Shown here in pieces: positions 56,572 to 64,000 of a stretch of DNA of 64,000 nucleotides. The position numbers and the translations under genes were made by a program. This DNA is from Lysobacteraceae bacterium NML95-0200 (GTDB lineage Bacteria > Pseudomonadota > Gammaproteobacteria > Xanthomonadales > Xanthomonadaceae): contig NWQQ01000019.1 in NCBI GenBank assembly GCA_002798255.1, forward strand, positions 62,001-126,000, written 5' to 3'. The notes beneath the pieces are model-generated. The model was given only the letters and a program-made list of their open reading frames with translations, did no database searches and was not told the origin of the DNA. The stretch's first letter is position 1, and each line of letters starts with the position of its first letter.

Positions 56572-58274
56572 AGTTCGGCTCCGGTGACTTGCAAGGCACG
56601 CTTCAAGGCGCGGTGCTCGGGATCCAGTTTGCGCGCCTGGTCAAAATACTGCCGGGCTTCATCACGCCGTCCCATCACCCACAGCACTTCGGCGATATGC
56701 GCGGCGACTTCGGCATCGCGATGCAGCACAAAGGCGCGCTTGAGCTGTACCAGGGCTTGTTTATGCCTGCCCAGCCGGTACAGCACCCAGCCATGGCTGT
56801 CGATGATGGCGCCATTGTCCGGCTCGGCCACGCGGGCGCGGTCAATCAGCGCCAGGGCTTCCCGATAGCGGCGGGTGCGGTCGGCCAGCGTATAGCCCAG
56901 GGCATTGAGCGCCATCACATTGTCCGGCTCAATCAGCAAAATTTTGCGCAAGCTGGCCTCGGCGCGCTCGATATCGTCAAAGCGCTCCCAGGCCAGCGCC
57001 TGCGCATAAAGAATGTCGATGTCATCGGGCAATGCCAGCAAGCCGCGCGCATAGGCGTCCAGCTCTCCTTCGCGGTCGCCATCCTGCTGGCGCAGCTCTG
57101 CCTCGGCCAGAAAACCATCACGGCGCGGGTCATCGTCCCAGGCGTCCTTTTGCACCTCACCCGGCACGCTGTTTTGCAGGGCGCGCAATTGTGCATAGGC
57201 TTCGTCCTTGCGCCCCAGGGCATGCAGAACCACCGCGCGGCGCAGCTGCAACACATGCATCCATTGCGGCGCCTCGATGCTGTCATACCATTCAAGCGCG
57301 GCCGGATATTGCTTGAGCATTTCCGCCATCTGCCCAAGGAGCAGCCGGTAACGCGGCTCGGCATCAGCCGGTGGCGGCTGCATCTGCCGATACAGTGCCT
57401 CCAGCCCTTGCTGATTACCGGAGCGCTCCAGCAGCGATGCGCGCAGCGCCTGGATTTGCAGGTTTTGCGGCTCTTCAGAGAGCAACTGCTCGGCAGTGGC
57501 CAGCTCGCCCATACGCTGATATTCATCGGCCAGGGCGATACGCAACTGCGGATGCGCATCCACCCGGCTGCGCGCTTCGGCCAGTTTCCGCATCGCGCCG
57601 GGCTTGTCATCGGCAGCCAGGGACAGCGATGCCTGCAACAGCAAGACGTGCGGCTCATCGGGAAAATTCCCGGCAACCGTTTCCAGAATCTGCCCGCTCA
57701 GCTGCATCTGCCCCGATAGCTGCGCCAGCCTCGCAAACGGCAGCACGGCTGACCAATTATCCAGCGGCAGCCGCCCGCGCTGGTAGAGCCGCGCCAATAC
57801 CCAGGCGACATCGGGATTGTCTGCATTCACCGAAGACAGCACCCACAAGGCATTGCGCCAGCCTTCAGGAACGGACGAGGCCAGCAATTTTTCCAGGGCT
57901 GCCAGCGCCCTGCCGCGCCGCCCCTGCCGCAATGCCAGCATCGCTTCAACCGTATCCATGTCCCGCGATGGCGCTGCATGACGCTGCCAGAGGGCAAACG
58001 CCGCACTCGCCACCGGCATGTCACCGGCCAGCAATGCAATATGGGTGGCGCGCTCGGCAAGTTTGGCATCGCCAGCGCTGCGTGCGGCCTGCAAATAGTG
58101 GCAGGCGGCCTCGTCCAGCTTTCCGGCCTGTACCGCAAATTCGCCTGCCATGCCGGAAGCCAGCGCCGCTTCGCCGGGCATTGCCTTGTCACAGGCGGCC
58201 GCCAGCGGCAACGGCGCAAACGCCAGCAATAGCGGCAATAACAGCTTGGAAATACAACGAGCTTCGTTAGACAT
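56568..58274 (-). CDS. Secreted tetratricopeptide repeat protein
   Basis: 568 aa from the ATG at 58274. Signal peptide with hydrophobic [18 protein letters not shown], possibly a lipoprotein with Cys at the cleavage site. The rest is alpha-helical with degenerate TPR units along its length; the clearest are near the C-terminus ([40 protein letters not shown]). Homologous proteins are regularly found between hemA and lolB in related bacteria; role unknown, presumably an outer-membrane assembly scaffold. Confidence 0.85.
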   Translation of the reverse strand: MSNEARCISKLLLPLLLAFAPLPLAAACDKAMPGEAALASGMAGEFAVQAGKLDEAACHYLQAARSAGDAKLAERATHIALLAGDMPVASAAFALWQRHAAPSRDMDTVEAMLALRQGRRGRALAALEKLLASSVPEGWRNALWVLSSVNADNPDVAWVLARLYQRGRLPLDNWSAVLPFARLAQLSGQMQLSGQILETVAGNFPDEPHVLLLQASLSLAADDKPGAMRKLAEARSRVDAHPQLRIALADEYQRMGELATAEQLLSEEPQNLQIQALRASLLERSGNQQGLEALYRQMQPPPADAEPRYRLLLGQMAEMLKQYPAALEWYDSIEAPQWMHVLQLRRAVVLHALGRKDEAYAQLRALQNSVPGEVQKDAWDDDPRRDGFLAEAELRQQDGDREGELDAYARGLLALPDDIDILYAQALAWERFDDIERAEASLRKILLIEPDNVMALNALGYTLADRTRRYREALALIDRARVAEPDNGAIIDSHGWVLYRLGRHKQALVQLKRAFVLHRDAEVAAHIAEVLWVMGRRDEARQYFDQARKLDPEHRALKRALQVTGAEL

Positions 58275-58338
58275 GGGCAGCAGCGTAAAATGCGCTTTGG
58301 TTCCAGATTGCTGCCAGCTTAAACGCAAGCCGCTGAAT

Positions 58339-59637
58339 ATGCCGAGCACCCCCACTTTCCACGCATTGGGTGTCAATCATCAAACCGCCCCGGTTGCTCT
58401 GCGCGAGCGTCTGGCGTTTGATGCTGCCGCCTTGCCGGAAGCGCTGGCGGCACTGAAAGCCATGCCGGGCGTGCATGAGGCAGCGATTTTGTCCACCTGC
58501 AACCGCACCGAGTTGTACGCGATTGCCGATGGCGAAGGCACCGCCTTGCGCGACTGGCTGGCCGAGCGCCCCGGCGAGCGCCTGCCACTGGATGCCTATC
58601 TGTACCGGCATCAGGATGTCGATGCGGTGCGTCACCTGTTCCGCGTCGCTGCCGGGCTGGATTCGCTGGTGCTGGGCGAGCCGCAGATTCTGGGGCAGGT
58701 CAAGGATGCCTGGACACAGGCGCGCGATGCCGGCAGCCTCGGCAGCCAACTGGACCGGCTGTTCCAGCAGGCCTTTGGCACTGCCAAGCACGCCCGCACC
58801 CATACCCGTATCGGCCAGCATCCGGTATCGGTGGCCTCCACTGCCGTGCGGCTGGCGCAGAACACCTTTGCCCGCCTGGAAGATTCGCATGTGCTGCTGA
58901 TTGGCGCGGGCGAAACCATCGAGCTCACCGCCAAACACCTCTCCGAAGGCCGGGTCAAGCGGCTGATGGTCGCCAACCGCACGCTGGCGCATGCCCAGGA
59001 CATCGCCAGCCGTCATGGCGGTTTTGCCCTGCCCCTGTCCGAGCTTGAGCGCCATCTGGCCGAGGCCGATATCGTGTTTTCCGCCACCGCCGCGCGCGAC
59101 CCGATTTTGTTGAAGCCGCAAGTCGCCGCCGCGCTCAAGGCGCGCAAACACCGCCCCATGCTGCTGATGGATCTGGCCGTGCCGCGCGATATCGCACCGG
59201 ATATTGCCGAGCTTGCCGATGTGTTCCTGTACACCGTGGACGATCTGGAGCGCGCGCTGGAAGAAAACCGCCGCAGCCGCCGCGAAGCCGCCGAGGAAGC
59301 CGAAACCATCGCCGCGCTGCATGCCGAGCGATTCATGGCGCGCATCCGGCTACTGCGCCACGATGCGCCAGTACGCCGCCTGCGCGCCCATGGTCAACTG
59401 GCGCGCGATGAAGCCATGCGCAAGGCACAGCGGCTGCTGTCCAGTGGCGCCGACCCGCAGGCCGCGCTGGACTTGCTGGCACATACCCTGACCAACCGCC
59501 TGCTGCACGCGCCCACCATCGCCCTGCGCGATGCCGCTGCCAATGGCGATGGCGAACTGGCGCGCGCCATTGACCGCCTGTTCCCGCCCCTGCCCGATGC
59601 CGACGACCATGCAACCGACGCTACGCCGCAAGCTTGA
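58339..59637 (+). CDS. hemA: Glutamyl-tRNA reductase
   Basis: 432 aa from the ATG at 58339 ([20 protein letters not shown]). The catalytic Cys is in [13 protein letters not shown], the NADPH domain has [18 protein letters not shown] and the C-terminal dimerisation domain is complete. Converts Glu-tRNA to glutamate-1-semialdehyde, the first step of C5 tetrapyrrole synthesis. Divergent from the TPR gene over 64 bp. Overlaps prfA by 29 nt. Confidence 0.97.
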   Translation: MPSTPTFHALGVNHQTAPVALRERLAFDAAALPEALAALKAMPGVHEAAILSTCNRTELYAIADGEGTALRDWLAERPGERLPLDAYLYRHQDVDAVRHLFRVAAGLDSLVLGEPQILGQVKDAWTQARDAGSLGSQLDRLFQQAFGTAKHARTHTRIGQHPVSVASTAVRLAQNTFARLEDSHVLLIGAGETIELTAKHLSEGRVKRLMVANRTLAHAQDIASRHGGFALPLSELERHLAEADIVFSATAARDPILLKPQVAAALKARKHRPMLLMDLAVPRDIAPDIAELADVFLYTVDDLERALEENRRSRREAAEEAETIAALHAERFMARIRLLRHDAPVRRLRAHGQLARDEAMRKAQRLLSSGADPQAALDLLAHTLTNRLLHAPTIALRDAAANGDGELARAIDRLFPPLPDADDHATDATPQA

Positions 59638-60694
59638 AGTCCTTGTTGAGCGCCGCGACGAGCTGGAACGCCTGCTGGGCGAGCCTGCCGTCATCGGCAA
59701 TCAAAACGAATTTCGCCGCCTCTCGCGCGAGTTTGCCCGGCTTGAGCCGCTTGCCCGGGCACTGGCCGATGAAGCGCGCGCACGCGCTGACCTTGCCACC
59801 GCCGAAGAGATGCGCGCCGACCCGGAGCTGGCGGAGTTGGCCGCAGATGAAATCGAAAGCGCCCGCAACCGTTTGGACACGCTGGAAACCCAATTGCTGG
59901 CGCATCTTTTGCCGCGCGATGCCCGCGATGACGGCAGCCTGTACCTGGAAGTACGCGCCGGCACCGGCGGTGACGAGGCGGCGATTTTTGCCGGCGACCT
60001 GTTCCGCATGTACAGCCGCTATGCCGAGCGCATGGGCTGGCGGGTGGAGGTGGAATCGGCCAATCCCGGCGAGCATGGCGGCTTCAAGGAAATCGTCGCC
60101 CGCATTGAGGGCGAAGGCGCCTATGCGCGGCTGAAGTATGAATCCGGCACCCACCGGGTGCAGCGCGTACCGGCCACCGAGTCGCAGGGCCGCATCCATA
60201 CCTCGGCGGCGACGGTCGCCATCATCGCCGAGGAAGCCGGTGATATCGACATCCAAATCAACCCGGCTGACCTCAAAATCGACACCTTCCGTTCCAGCGG
60301 CGCCGGTGGCCAGCACGTCAACAAGACCGAATCGGCCATCCGCATCACCCATCTGCCCACCGGCGTGGTGGTGGAGTCGCAGACCGAGCGCAGCCAGCAC
60401 GCCAACCGCGACAAGGCGATGAAGCGTCTGGCCGCGATGCTGGCCGAGGCCGAGGCCGAGCGCCGCCAGGCGGCACAGGCGGCCGAGCGCAAGCTGCAAG
60501 TGGGCAGCGGCGACCGCAGCCAGCGTATCCGCACCTATAACTACCCGCAGGGACGCATCACCGACCATCGCGTTGAAGGCCTGACCCTGTATGACCTGCC
60601 GAACATCATCGAAGGCCAGCTCGATGCACTGATTGAGCGACTGATGCACGAGGCGCAGGCCGATGCACTGGCACAGCTGATGGCCGAATCTTGA
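59609..60694 (+). CDS. prfA: Peptide chain release factor 1
   Basis: 361 aa from the ATG at 59609. GGQ loop [20 protein letters not shown], codon-recognition region with [16 protein letters not shown] (PxT-type motif near it), and the usual C-terminal helix. Reads UAA and UAG. The start inside the hemA end is normal for this gene pair; an ATG four codons earlier (MPTTMQPT) is the alternative. Confidence 0.96.
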   Translation: MQPTLRRKLEVLVERRDELERLLGEPAVIGNQNEFRRLSREFARLEPLARALADEARARADLATAEEMRADPELAELAADEIESARNRLDTLETQLLAHLLPRDARDDGSLYLEVRAGTGGDEAAIFAGDLFRMYSRYAERMGWRVEVESANPGEHGGFKEIVARIEGEGAYARLKYESGTHRVQRVPATESQGRIHTSAATVAIIAEEAGDIDIQINPADLKIDTFRSSGAGGQHVNKTESAIRITHLPTGVVVESQTERSQHANRDKAMKRLAAMLAEAEAERRQAAQAAERKLQVGSGDRSQRIRTYNYPQGRITDHRVEGLTLYDLPNIIEGQLDALIERLMHEAQADALAQLMAES

Positions 60695-60774
60695 CCGCCG
60701 CTGCACTGCCTGCTGCCAAAATCAGGCAAGATGCCCCCATCCCCCCGCACAGGGCATGCCCTGACAGGACTGCT

Positions 60775-61218
60775 ATGAAAACCCAAGTACGCCAGGCCGA
60801 GCTTGAAGATGTCGATGCACTGGTTCCGCTGTTTGACGCCTACCGCCAGTTCTACGACCAGCCCAGCGACCTGCCCCGCGCCCGCAACTGGCTGCGCGCG
60901 CGCATCGGCAATAACGAGTCAGTGGTGCTGATTGCCGAGCAGGGCGATAGCGCCCTGGGCTTTGCCCAGCTCTATCCGATGTATTCCTCGGTGCAGACCG
61001 CGCGCATCTGGGTGCTGAACGATATCTATGTGCCGCCGGAAGCGCGCCGCCGCGGCATCGCCAAGGCGCTGCTGAAAGCCGCCATCGACTACGCCCGCGC
61101 CGATGGCGCCAGCCATCTGCAACTGGAAACCGGCCGCCGCAACGAAGCGGCACGCGCACTGTATCGCGCATCCGGCTGGCAGGAAGACGATACCCAGTGG
61201 TATTCGGTCAAGCTATGA
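60775..61218 (+). CDS. GNAT-family N-acetyltransferase
   Basis: 147 aa. The acetyl-CoA pyrophosphate loop is ARRRGIAKALLKAAIDYA after the beta strand RIWVLNDIYVPP, and QLETGRRNEAARALYRASGW is the usual C-terminal motif. The ATG at 60775 follows GGACTGCT. Substrate not predictable; close types acetylate amines or act on protein N-termini. Confidence 0.9.
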   Translation: MKTQVRQAELEDVDALVPLFDAYRQFYDQPSDLPRARNWLRARIGNNESVVLIAEQGDSALGFAQLYPMYSSVQTARIWVLNDIYVPPEARRRGIAKALLKAAIDYARADGASHLQLETGRRNEAARALYRASGWQEDDTQWYSVKL

Positions 61219-61261
61219 AGCCCACCGCTATGGCGTTGCGCGCGGGCGCACCAGGGATGCA

Positions 61262-61651
61262 ATGACCCGCATCAATATCGTGCCGCCCGCCGAGCTGTGC
61301 GACCAGCACCTCCTGGCCGAGCACCGCGAACTGACCCGCATCCCCAATCTGGTGGCGCGCGGCAAGTTCAATCTTGCCGGGCAGCCTGCCGAGTACAAAC
61401 TGGGCGAAGGTCATGTGCGGTTTTTCTTCGACAAACTCGCCTTTTTGCAGCGCCGTTACCTGGCGCTGCATCAGGAATGTTTGCGACGCGGCTTCAAGGT
61501 CAGCGATATCTGGCCGGCCGATTTGCCCGCTGACCCGGCACTTTGGCGCGACTATCAACCCACGCCCGAGGCACTGGCCATCAACCGCGAACGCATTGCC
61601 CTGCGCATGCCCGCCAGGGCGCGCTTTACTGCCCCGCGTGCGGATGCTTGA
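61262..61651 (+). CDS. Pyrimidine-dimer DNA glycosylase, T4 endonuclease V family
   Basis: 129 aa. MTRINIVPPAELCDQHLLAE aligns with phage T4 DenV. Thr2, whose amino group is the nucleophile after Met removal, and the catalytic Glu23 (in AEHRELTRI) are both kept, as is GEGHVRFFFDKLAFLQRRY. Excises UV cyclobutane dimers with an AP-lyase cut. Starts 43 nt after the acetyltransferase stop. Its last 26 bp overlap the convergent YihY gene. Found sporadically in bacteria, so horizontal spread is likely for the family. Confidence 0.9.
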   Translation: MTRINIVPPAELCDQHLLAEHRELTRIPNLVARGKFNLAGQPAEYKLGEGHVRFFFDKLAFLQRRYLALHQECLRRGFKVSDIWPADLPADPALWRDYQPTPEALAINRERIALRMPARARFTAPRADA

Positions 61652-62942
61652 GCCGCAGCGAGCGATACACACTGCCGACACTGCGCTGCAACAGCTCGCG
61701 TAGCGGCAGGCGCAGCTCATCGACCACCGCCATTACCGCGCTGCCCAGTGCATCTTGCTGGCAGGGCAGCTCCACCTCGTGAACCGGGATGCGCAAACGC
61801 CCGGCGCTGTACAGCTCGGCCATGCGCACGCTTTCCAAATCGCGTGCCAGCAGCCAGCCGCCGCTTTCGGCACGCACCACGATATTGGCGCTTGCCAACT
61901 GGCATAGCATTTCTTGCAGCAGGGTATCGGTCAGCATCGGCTCCAGTTGCCGCAATTCATCGCCATGCAGGCCACGCCCCTGGCTGCGCGCCTCATGAAA
62001 GCGCCCCAAAAGGCGCAGCATGCCGTAGATTTCGTAGCCTTCGGGCAGGCGCAAGCTTTGCGGCTGATAGCGGAATGCCGACAGGCTGGAGGCAAACGAT
62101 GCGCCCAGCAATACCGCCACCCAGCTGAAATAGGTCCACATCAGCAGCACCGGCAACAAGGCCACCGAGCCGTAGATGCGCTCATAGGTATTGAAGTTGC
62201 CCAAAAACACCCCAAGCCCCCATTTCACCAGCTCAAAACCGCCCACCCCCAGCAGTGCGCCTGCCAGCGCATGGCGCCATTTCACCGTGCGGTGCGGCAC
62301 CACCCGGTAGATGGCCGTGAATGCGCCCAGCTCAATCAGAACCGGCGTGGCGCTGAGCAGCAGGCTTTCCAGCCATTGCCCCGGCTGGGAATCGAATATC
62401 GCCAGCGCAAAGAATTGCGCCGAGAGCGCCATGCTGGCCACCGCAAACAGCGCGCCCAGGGTCAGCACCGTCCAGTACACCAGAAAACGGCCCAGCTTGG
62501 GCCGTGTGCTCGGCACCCGCCAGATGCGGTTGAAAATCGCCTCGACGCTGCTCAGCGTAATCAGCAGCGATATCACCAGTACCACCGTGCCCAGCACGGT
62601 CAGCGCATTGGCGTTTTCGGAAAATTGCAGCAGGTATTCTTCGACCGCGCGCGCCGATGAGGGCACGAAGTTCATGAAGATGTAATCGCTCAATTTCTCT
62701 GCCCAGCGCCCCTCGGTGAACACCTTGAACGCCGAGAGCGTGCTGAAAATCACCGTCACCAGCGGCACCAGCGCAAACAGGCTGATATAGGCCAGCGAAC
62801 CGGCCGCCTCGAACAGGCGGTCATCGACAAAACGCTGCCAGACAAAACGGGCAAAGCTCAGCAGGCGCCCCCGGTCGGTGGCATGCTCAAACACCCTGCG
62901 GGCATCATGCTGGATACGGTCGGTGAAAGAGAGTCGGCGCAT
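61626..62942 (-). CDS. YihY/BrkB-family membrane protein
   Basis: 438 aa. Six hydrophobic helices in the first 300 residues with the family motifs EAAGSLAYISLFALVPLVTV, VEAIFNRIWRV and WTYFSWVAVLLGASFASSL, then a soluble C-terminal region of about 130 residues resembling a winged-helix-type extension. Despite old annotation as ribonuclease BN it is not a nuclease; function unknown. Convergent overlap with the glycosylase gene and 56 bp from the divergent WrbA start. Confidence 0.9.
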   Translation of the reverse strand: MRRLSFTDRIQHDARRVFEHATDRGRLLSFARFVWQRFVDDRLFEAAGSLAYISLFALVPLVTVIFSTLSAFKVFTEGRWAEKLSDYIFMNFVPSSARAVEEYLLQFSENANALTVLGTVVLVISLLITLSSVEAIFNRIWRVPSTRPKLGRFLVYWTVLTLGALFAVASMALSAQFFALAIFDSQPGQWLESLLLSATPVLIELGAFTAIYRVVPHRTVKWRHALAGALLGVGGFELVKWGLGVFLGNFNTYERIYGSVALLPVLLMWTYFSWVAVLLGASFASSLSAFRYQPQSLRLPEGYEIYGMLRLLGRFHEARSQGRGLHGDELRQLEPMLTDTLLQEMLCQLASANIVVRAESGGWLLARDLESVRMAELYSAGRLRIPVHEVELPCQQDALGSAVMAVVDELRLPLRELLQRSVGSVYRSLRLKHPHAGQ

Positions 62943-62998
62943 TGCACAAGACTACCCCATACACTGTGCATCCTGATTGGCAACTGACAACCCGAACG

Positions 62999-63589
62999 AT
63001 GGAAATTCTGGTGCTGTATTTCAGCCGCAACGGCTCGGTGGCGGCGCTGGCGCGGCAAATCGCCCGCGGCGTGGGCGAGGTCGCCGGCATGTCTGCGCGC
63101 TTGCGTACTATGCCGCCGGTCGCCCCGCAAACCGAAACCGCACTGCCGCCGGTGCCCGAAAGCGGCGCGCCCTATGTCTCGGCTGATGACCTGCGCGAAT
63201 GCGCAGGACTGGCGCTGGGCAGCCCCACCCGCTTTGGCAATATGGCCGCTGCCGTCAAGCATTTTCTCGACACGCTTGGCAGCGAATGGGCCAACGGCAC
63301 CCTGATTGGCAAGCCCGCCGGGGTGTTCACCTCCAGCGCCACCCAGCATGGCGGCCAGGAATCGACCCTGCTGTCGATGATGATTCCGCTGCTGCACCAC
63401 GGCTGCGTGATTACCGGCATTCCTTTCAGCGAGGCGGCGCTGTCCTCCACCCGCAGCGGCGGCACCCCCTATGGCCCCAGCCATGTGGCTGGCAGTGATG
63501 CCGATGCCACGCTCAGCGATGAAGAAGCTGAACTTGCGCGCGCCTTTGGCCGTCGCCTGGCAGGGCTGGCCAGGAGGCTGGGCGCATGA
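62999..63589 (+). CDS. wrbA: NAD(P)H:quinone oxidoreductase, WrbA family
   Basis: 196 aa flavodoxin-like protein. FMN phosphate loop YFSRNGSVAALARQIARGV, flavin-contact GSPTRFGNMAAAVKHFLD and SSATQHGGQESTLLS are typical of WrbA. Two-electron reduction of quinones, protecting from oxidative stress. The ATG at 62999 gives MEILVLYFSRNG; the in-frame codons back to 62942 are not conserved. Confidence 0.92.
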   Translation: MEILVLYFSRNGSVAALARQIARGVGEVAGMSARLRTMPPVAPQTETALPPVPESGAPYVSADDLRECAGLALGSPTRFGNMAAAVKHFLDTLGSEWANGTLIGKPAGVFTSSATQHGGQESTLLSMMIPLLHHGCVITGIPFSEAALSSTRSGGTPYGPSHVAGSDADATLSDEEAELARAFGRRLAGLARRLGA

Positions 63590-63927
63590 AGGGCATGAGT
63601 GGCGCACACAAAACCGTGCTGGTTTCGCTCCTCGGCATTGCCACGCTATATACGCTGGGCTTTCAGGGACACTGGCTGCGGGTCAGCTTCAATGCCCTGC
63701 CGCCGCTGCTGTTTGCCGCCGCCATCGCCCTGCGGGTTCGCACCGCCACCTTCTGGGCCAGCATCATGGCGCTGTTCTGGTTCTCCTACGGGGTGATGGA
63801 AGCCTGGGCATGGCAAGGCAGCGCCCGCCTGTATGCCCTGGGCATCACCGCACTCTCCATCGTGGTGATTGTGGCTGGCAGCTGGGCGGGACTCATCGCA
63901 CGCTTTGGCAAAAAACCGCAGGACTAA
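63586..63927 (+). CDS. DUF2069 membrane protein
   Basis: 113 aa with four hydrophobic segments (about 9-24, 35-48, 55-72 and 82-104) and FWASIMALFWFSYGVMEAW, characteristic of DUF2069. The ATG overlaps the wrbA stop by 4 nt, the usual WrbA-DUF2069 pairing. Function unknown. Confidence 0.88.
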   Translation: MKGMSGAHKTVLVSLLGIATLYTLGFQGHWLRVSFNALPPLLFAAAIALRVRTATFWASIMALFWFSYGVMEAWAWQGSARLYALGITALSIVVIVAGSWAGLIARFGKKPQD

Positions 63928-63948
63928 ACGCCTGTTCAAGCAGCGCAA

Positions 63949-63973
63949 GCCGGGCGGCACGCCCCCGCCCGGC
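63949..63973. terminator. Hairpin after the DUF2069 gene
   Basis: GCCGGGCGG/CCGCCCGGC with a 7-nt loop, 21 nt after the stop. No T tract on either strand. A TGA on the minus strand at 63979-63981 could end a gene entering from the right (last residues SLPTLG), which would make this a shared convergent hairpin; too little is visible to call that gene. Confidence 0.5.
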
Positions 63974-64000
63974 AGAAATCAGCCCAGGGTCGGCAGGCTG

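Noticed and set aside
58274-58338. An N-terminally extended hemA start at 58150
   Set aside because: The extra 63 residues overlap the divergent TPR gene and show no similarity; [18 protein letters not shown] is the family start.
63979-64000. C-terminal end of a minus-strand gene (SLPTLG, stop)
   Set aside because: Only six codons are visible; not enough to support a gene call.

Overview
The window is GC-rich bacterial chromosomal DNA. Gene content and order point to a gammaproteobacterium of the Xanthomonadales (Lysobacteraceae) type: the RpoA N-terminus ([18 protein letters not shown]), the tRNA-Tyr/Gly/Thr-tuf-tRNA-Trp-secE-nusG block, the lolB-ispE-tRNA-Gln-prs-rplY-pth-ychF block and the divergent hemA-prfA pair. 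This placement is an inference from sequence character and synteny; no database search was run.

Layout. 1-2422: the end of a sensor-kinase/ABC-exporter cassette. 2551-16668: the alpha, spc and S10 ribosomal protein operons, all on the minus strand, from rplQ back to rpsJ. 17064-26506: a complete type I-F CRISPR-Cas locus (11 repeats and 10 spacers, cas6f, csy3, csy2, csy1, cas2-3, cas1), lying between rpsJ and tuf, where the str and S10 operons normally meet. 26627-31121: the str operon (tuf, fusA, rpsG, rpsL). 31571-43903: rpoC, rpoB, rplL, rplJ, rplA, rplK, nusG, secE. 43978-45678: tRNA-Trp, a second tuf, tRNA-Thr, tRNA-Gly and tRNA-Tyr. 45773-50777: an isoaspartyl peptidase, a cyanophycinase-like lipoprotein and a divergent TonB-dependent receptor, probably a peptide (cyanophycin?) scavenging module. 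50846-64000: housekeeping genes (comEA-like, ychF, pth, rplY, prs, tRNA-Gln, ispE, lolB, a TPR protein, hemA, prfA) and small accessory genes (GNAT, a T4 endonuclease V-like pyrimidine-dimer glycosylase, YihY, WrbA, DUF2069).

The most interesting region is the 389-bp gap between cas2-3 and csy1 (21772-22160). On the plus strand, opposite to the cas genes, it holds a degenerate two-repeat mini-CRISPR (22086-22167) with a 26-nt pseudo-spacer and its own extended -10 promoter. The pseudo-spacer matches a site beside the -35 box of the csy promoter. That site has a correct type I-F 5'-CC PAM, and over the first 19 positions the only mismatches fall at 6, 12 and 18, the nucleotides flipped out in type I Cascade. 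A second 9-nt PAM-linked seed match lies just upstream of the mini-CRISPR's own promoter. Downstream of the csy promoter the predicted mRNA starts in a 12-bp hairpin and carries a perfect Shine-Dalgarno in front of a 10-codon ORF with adjacent UUA-AGA codons. Together these look like a Cascade-guided autoregulatory RNA (CreR/CreA type), possibly paired with a CreT-like tRNA-sequestering toxin, guarding and tuning this I-F system. The sequence supports this strongly, but it has not been tested.
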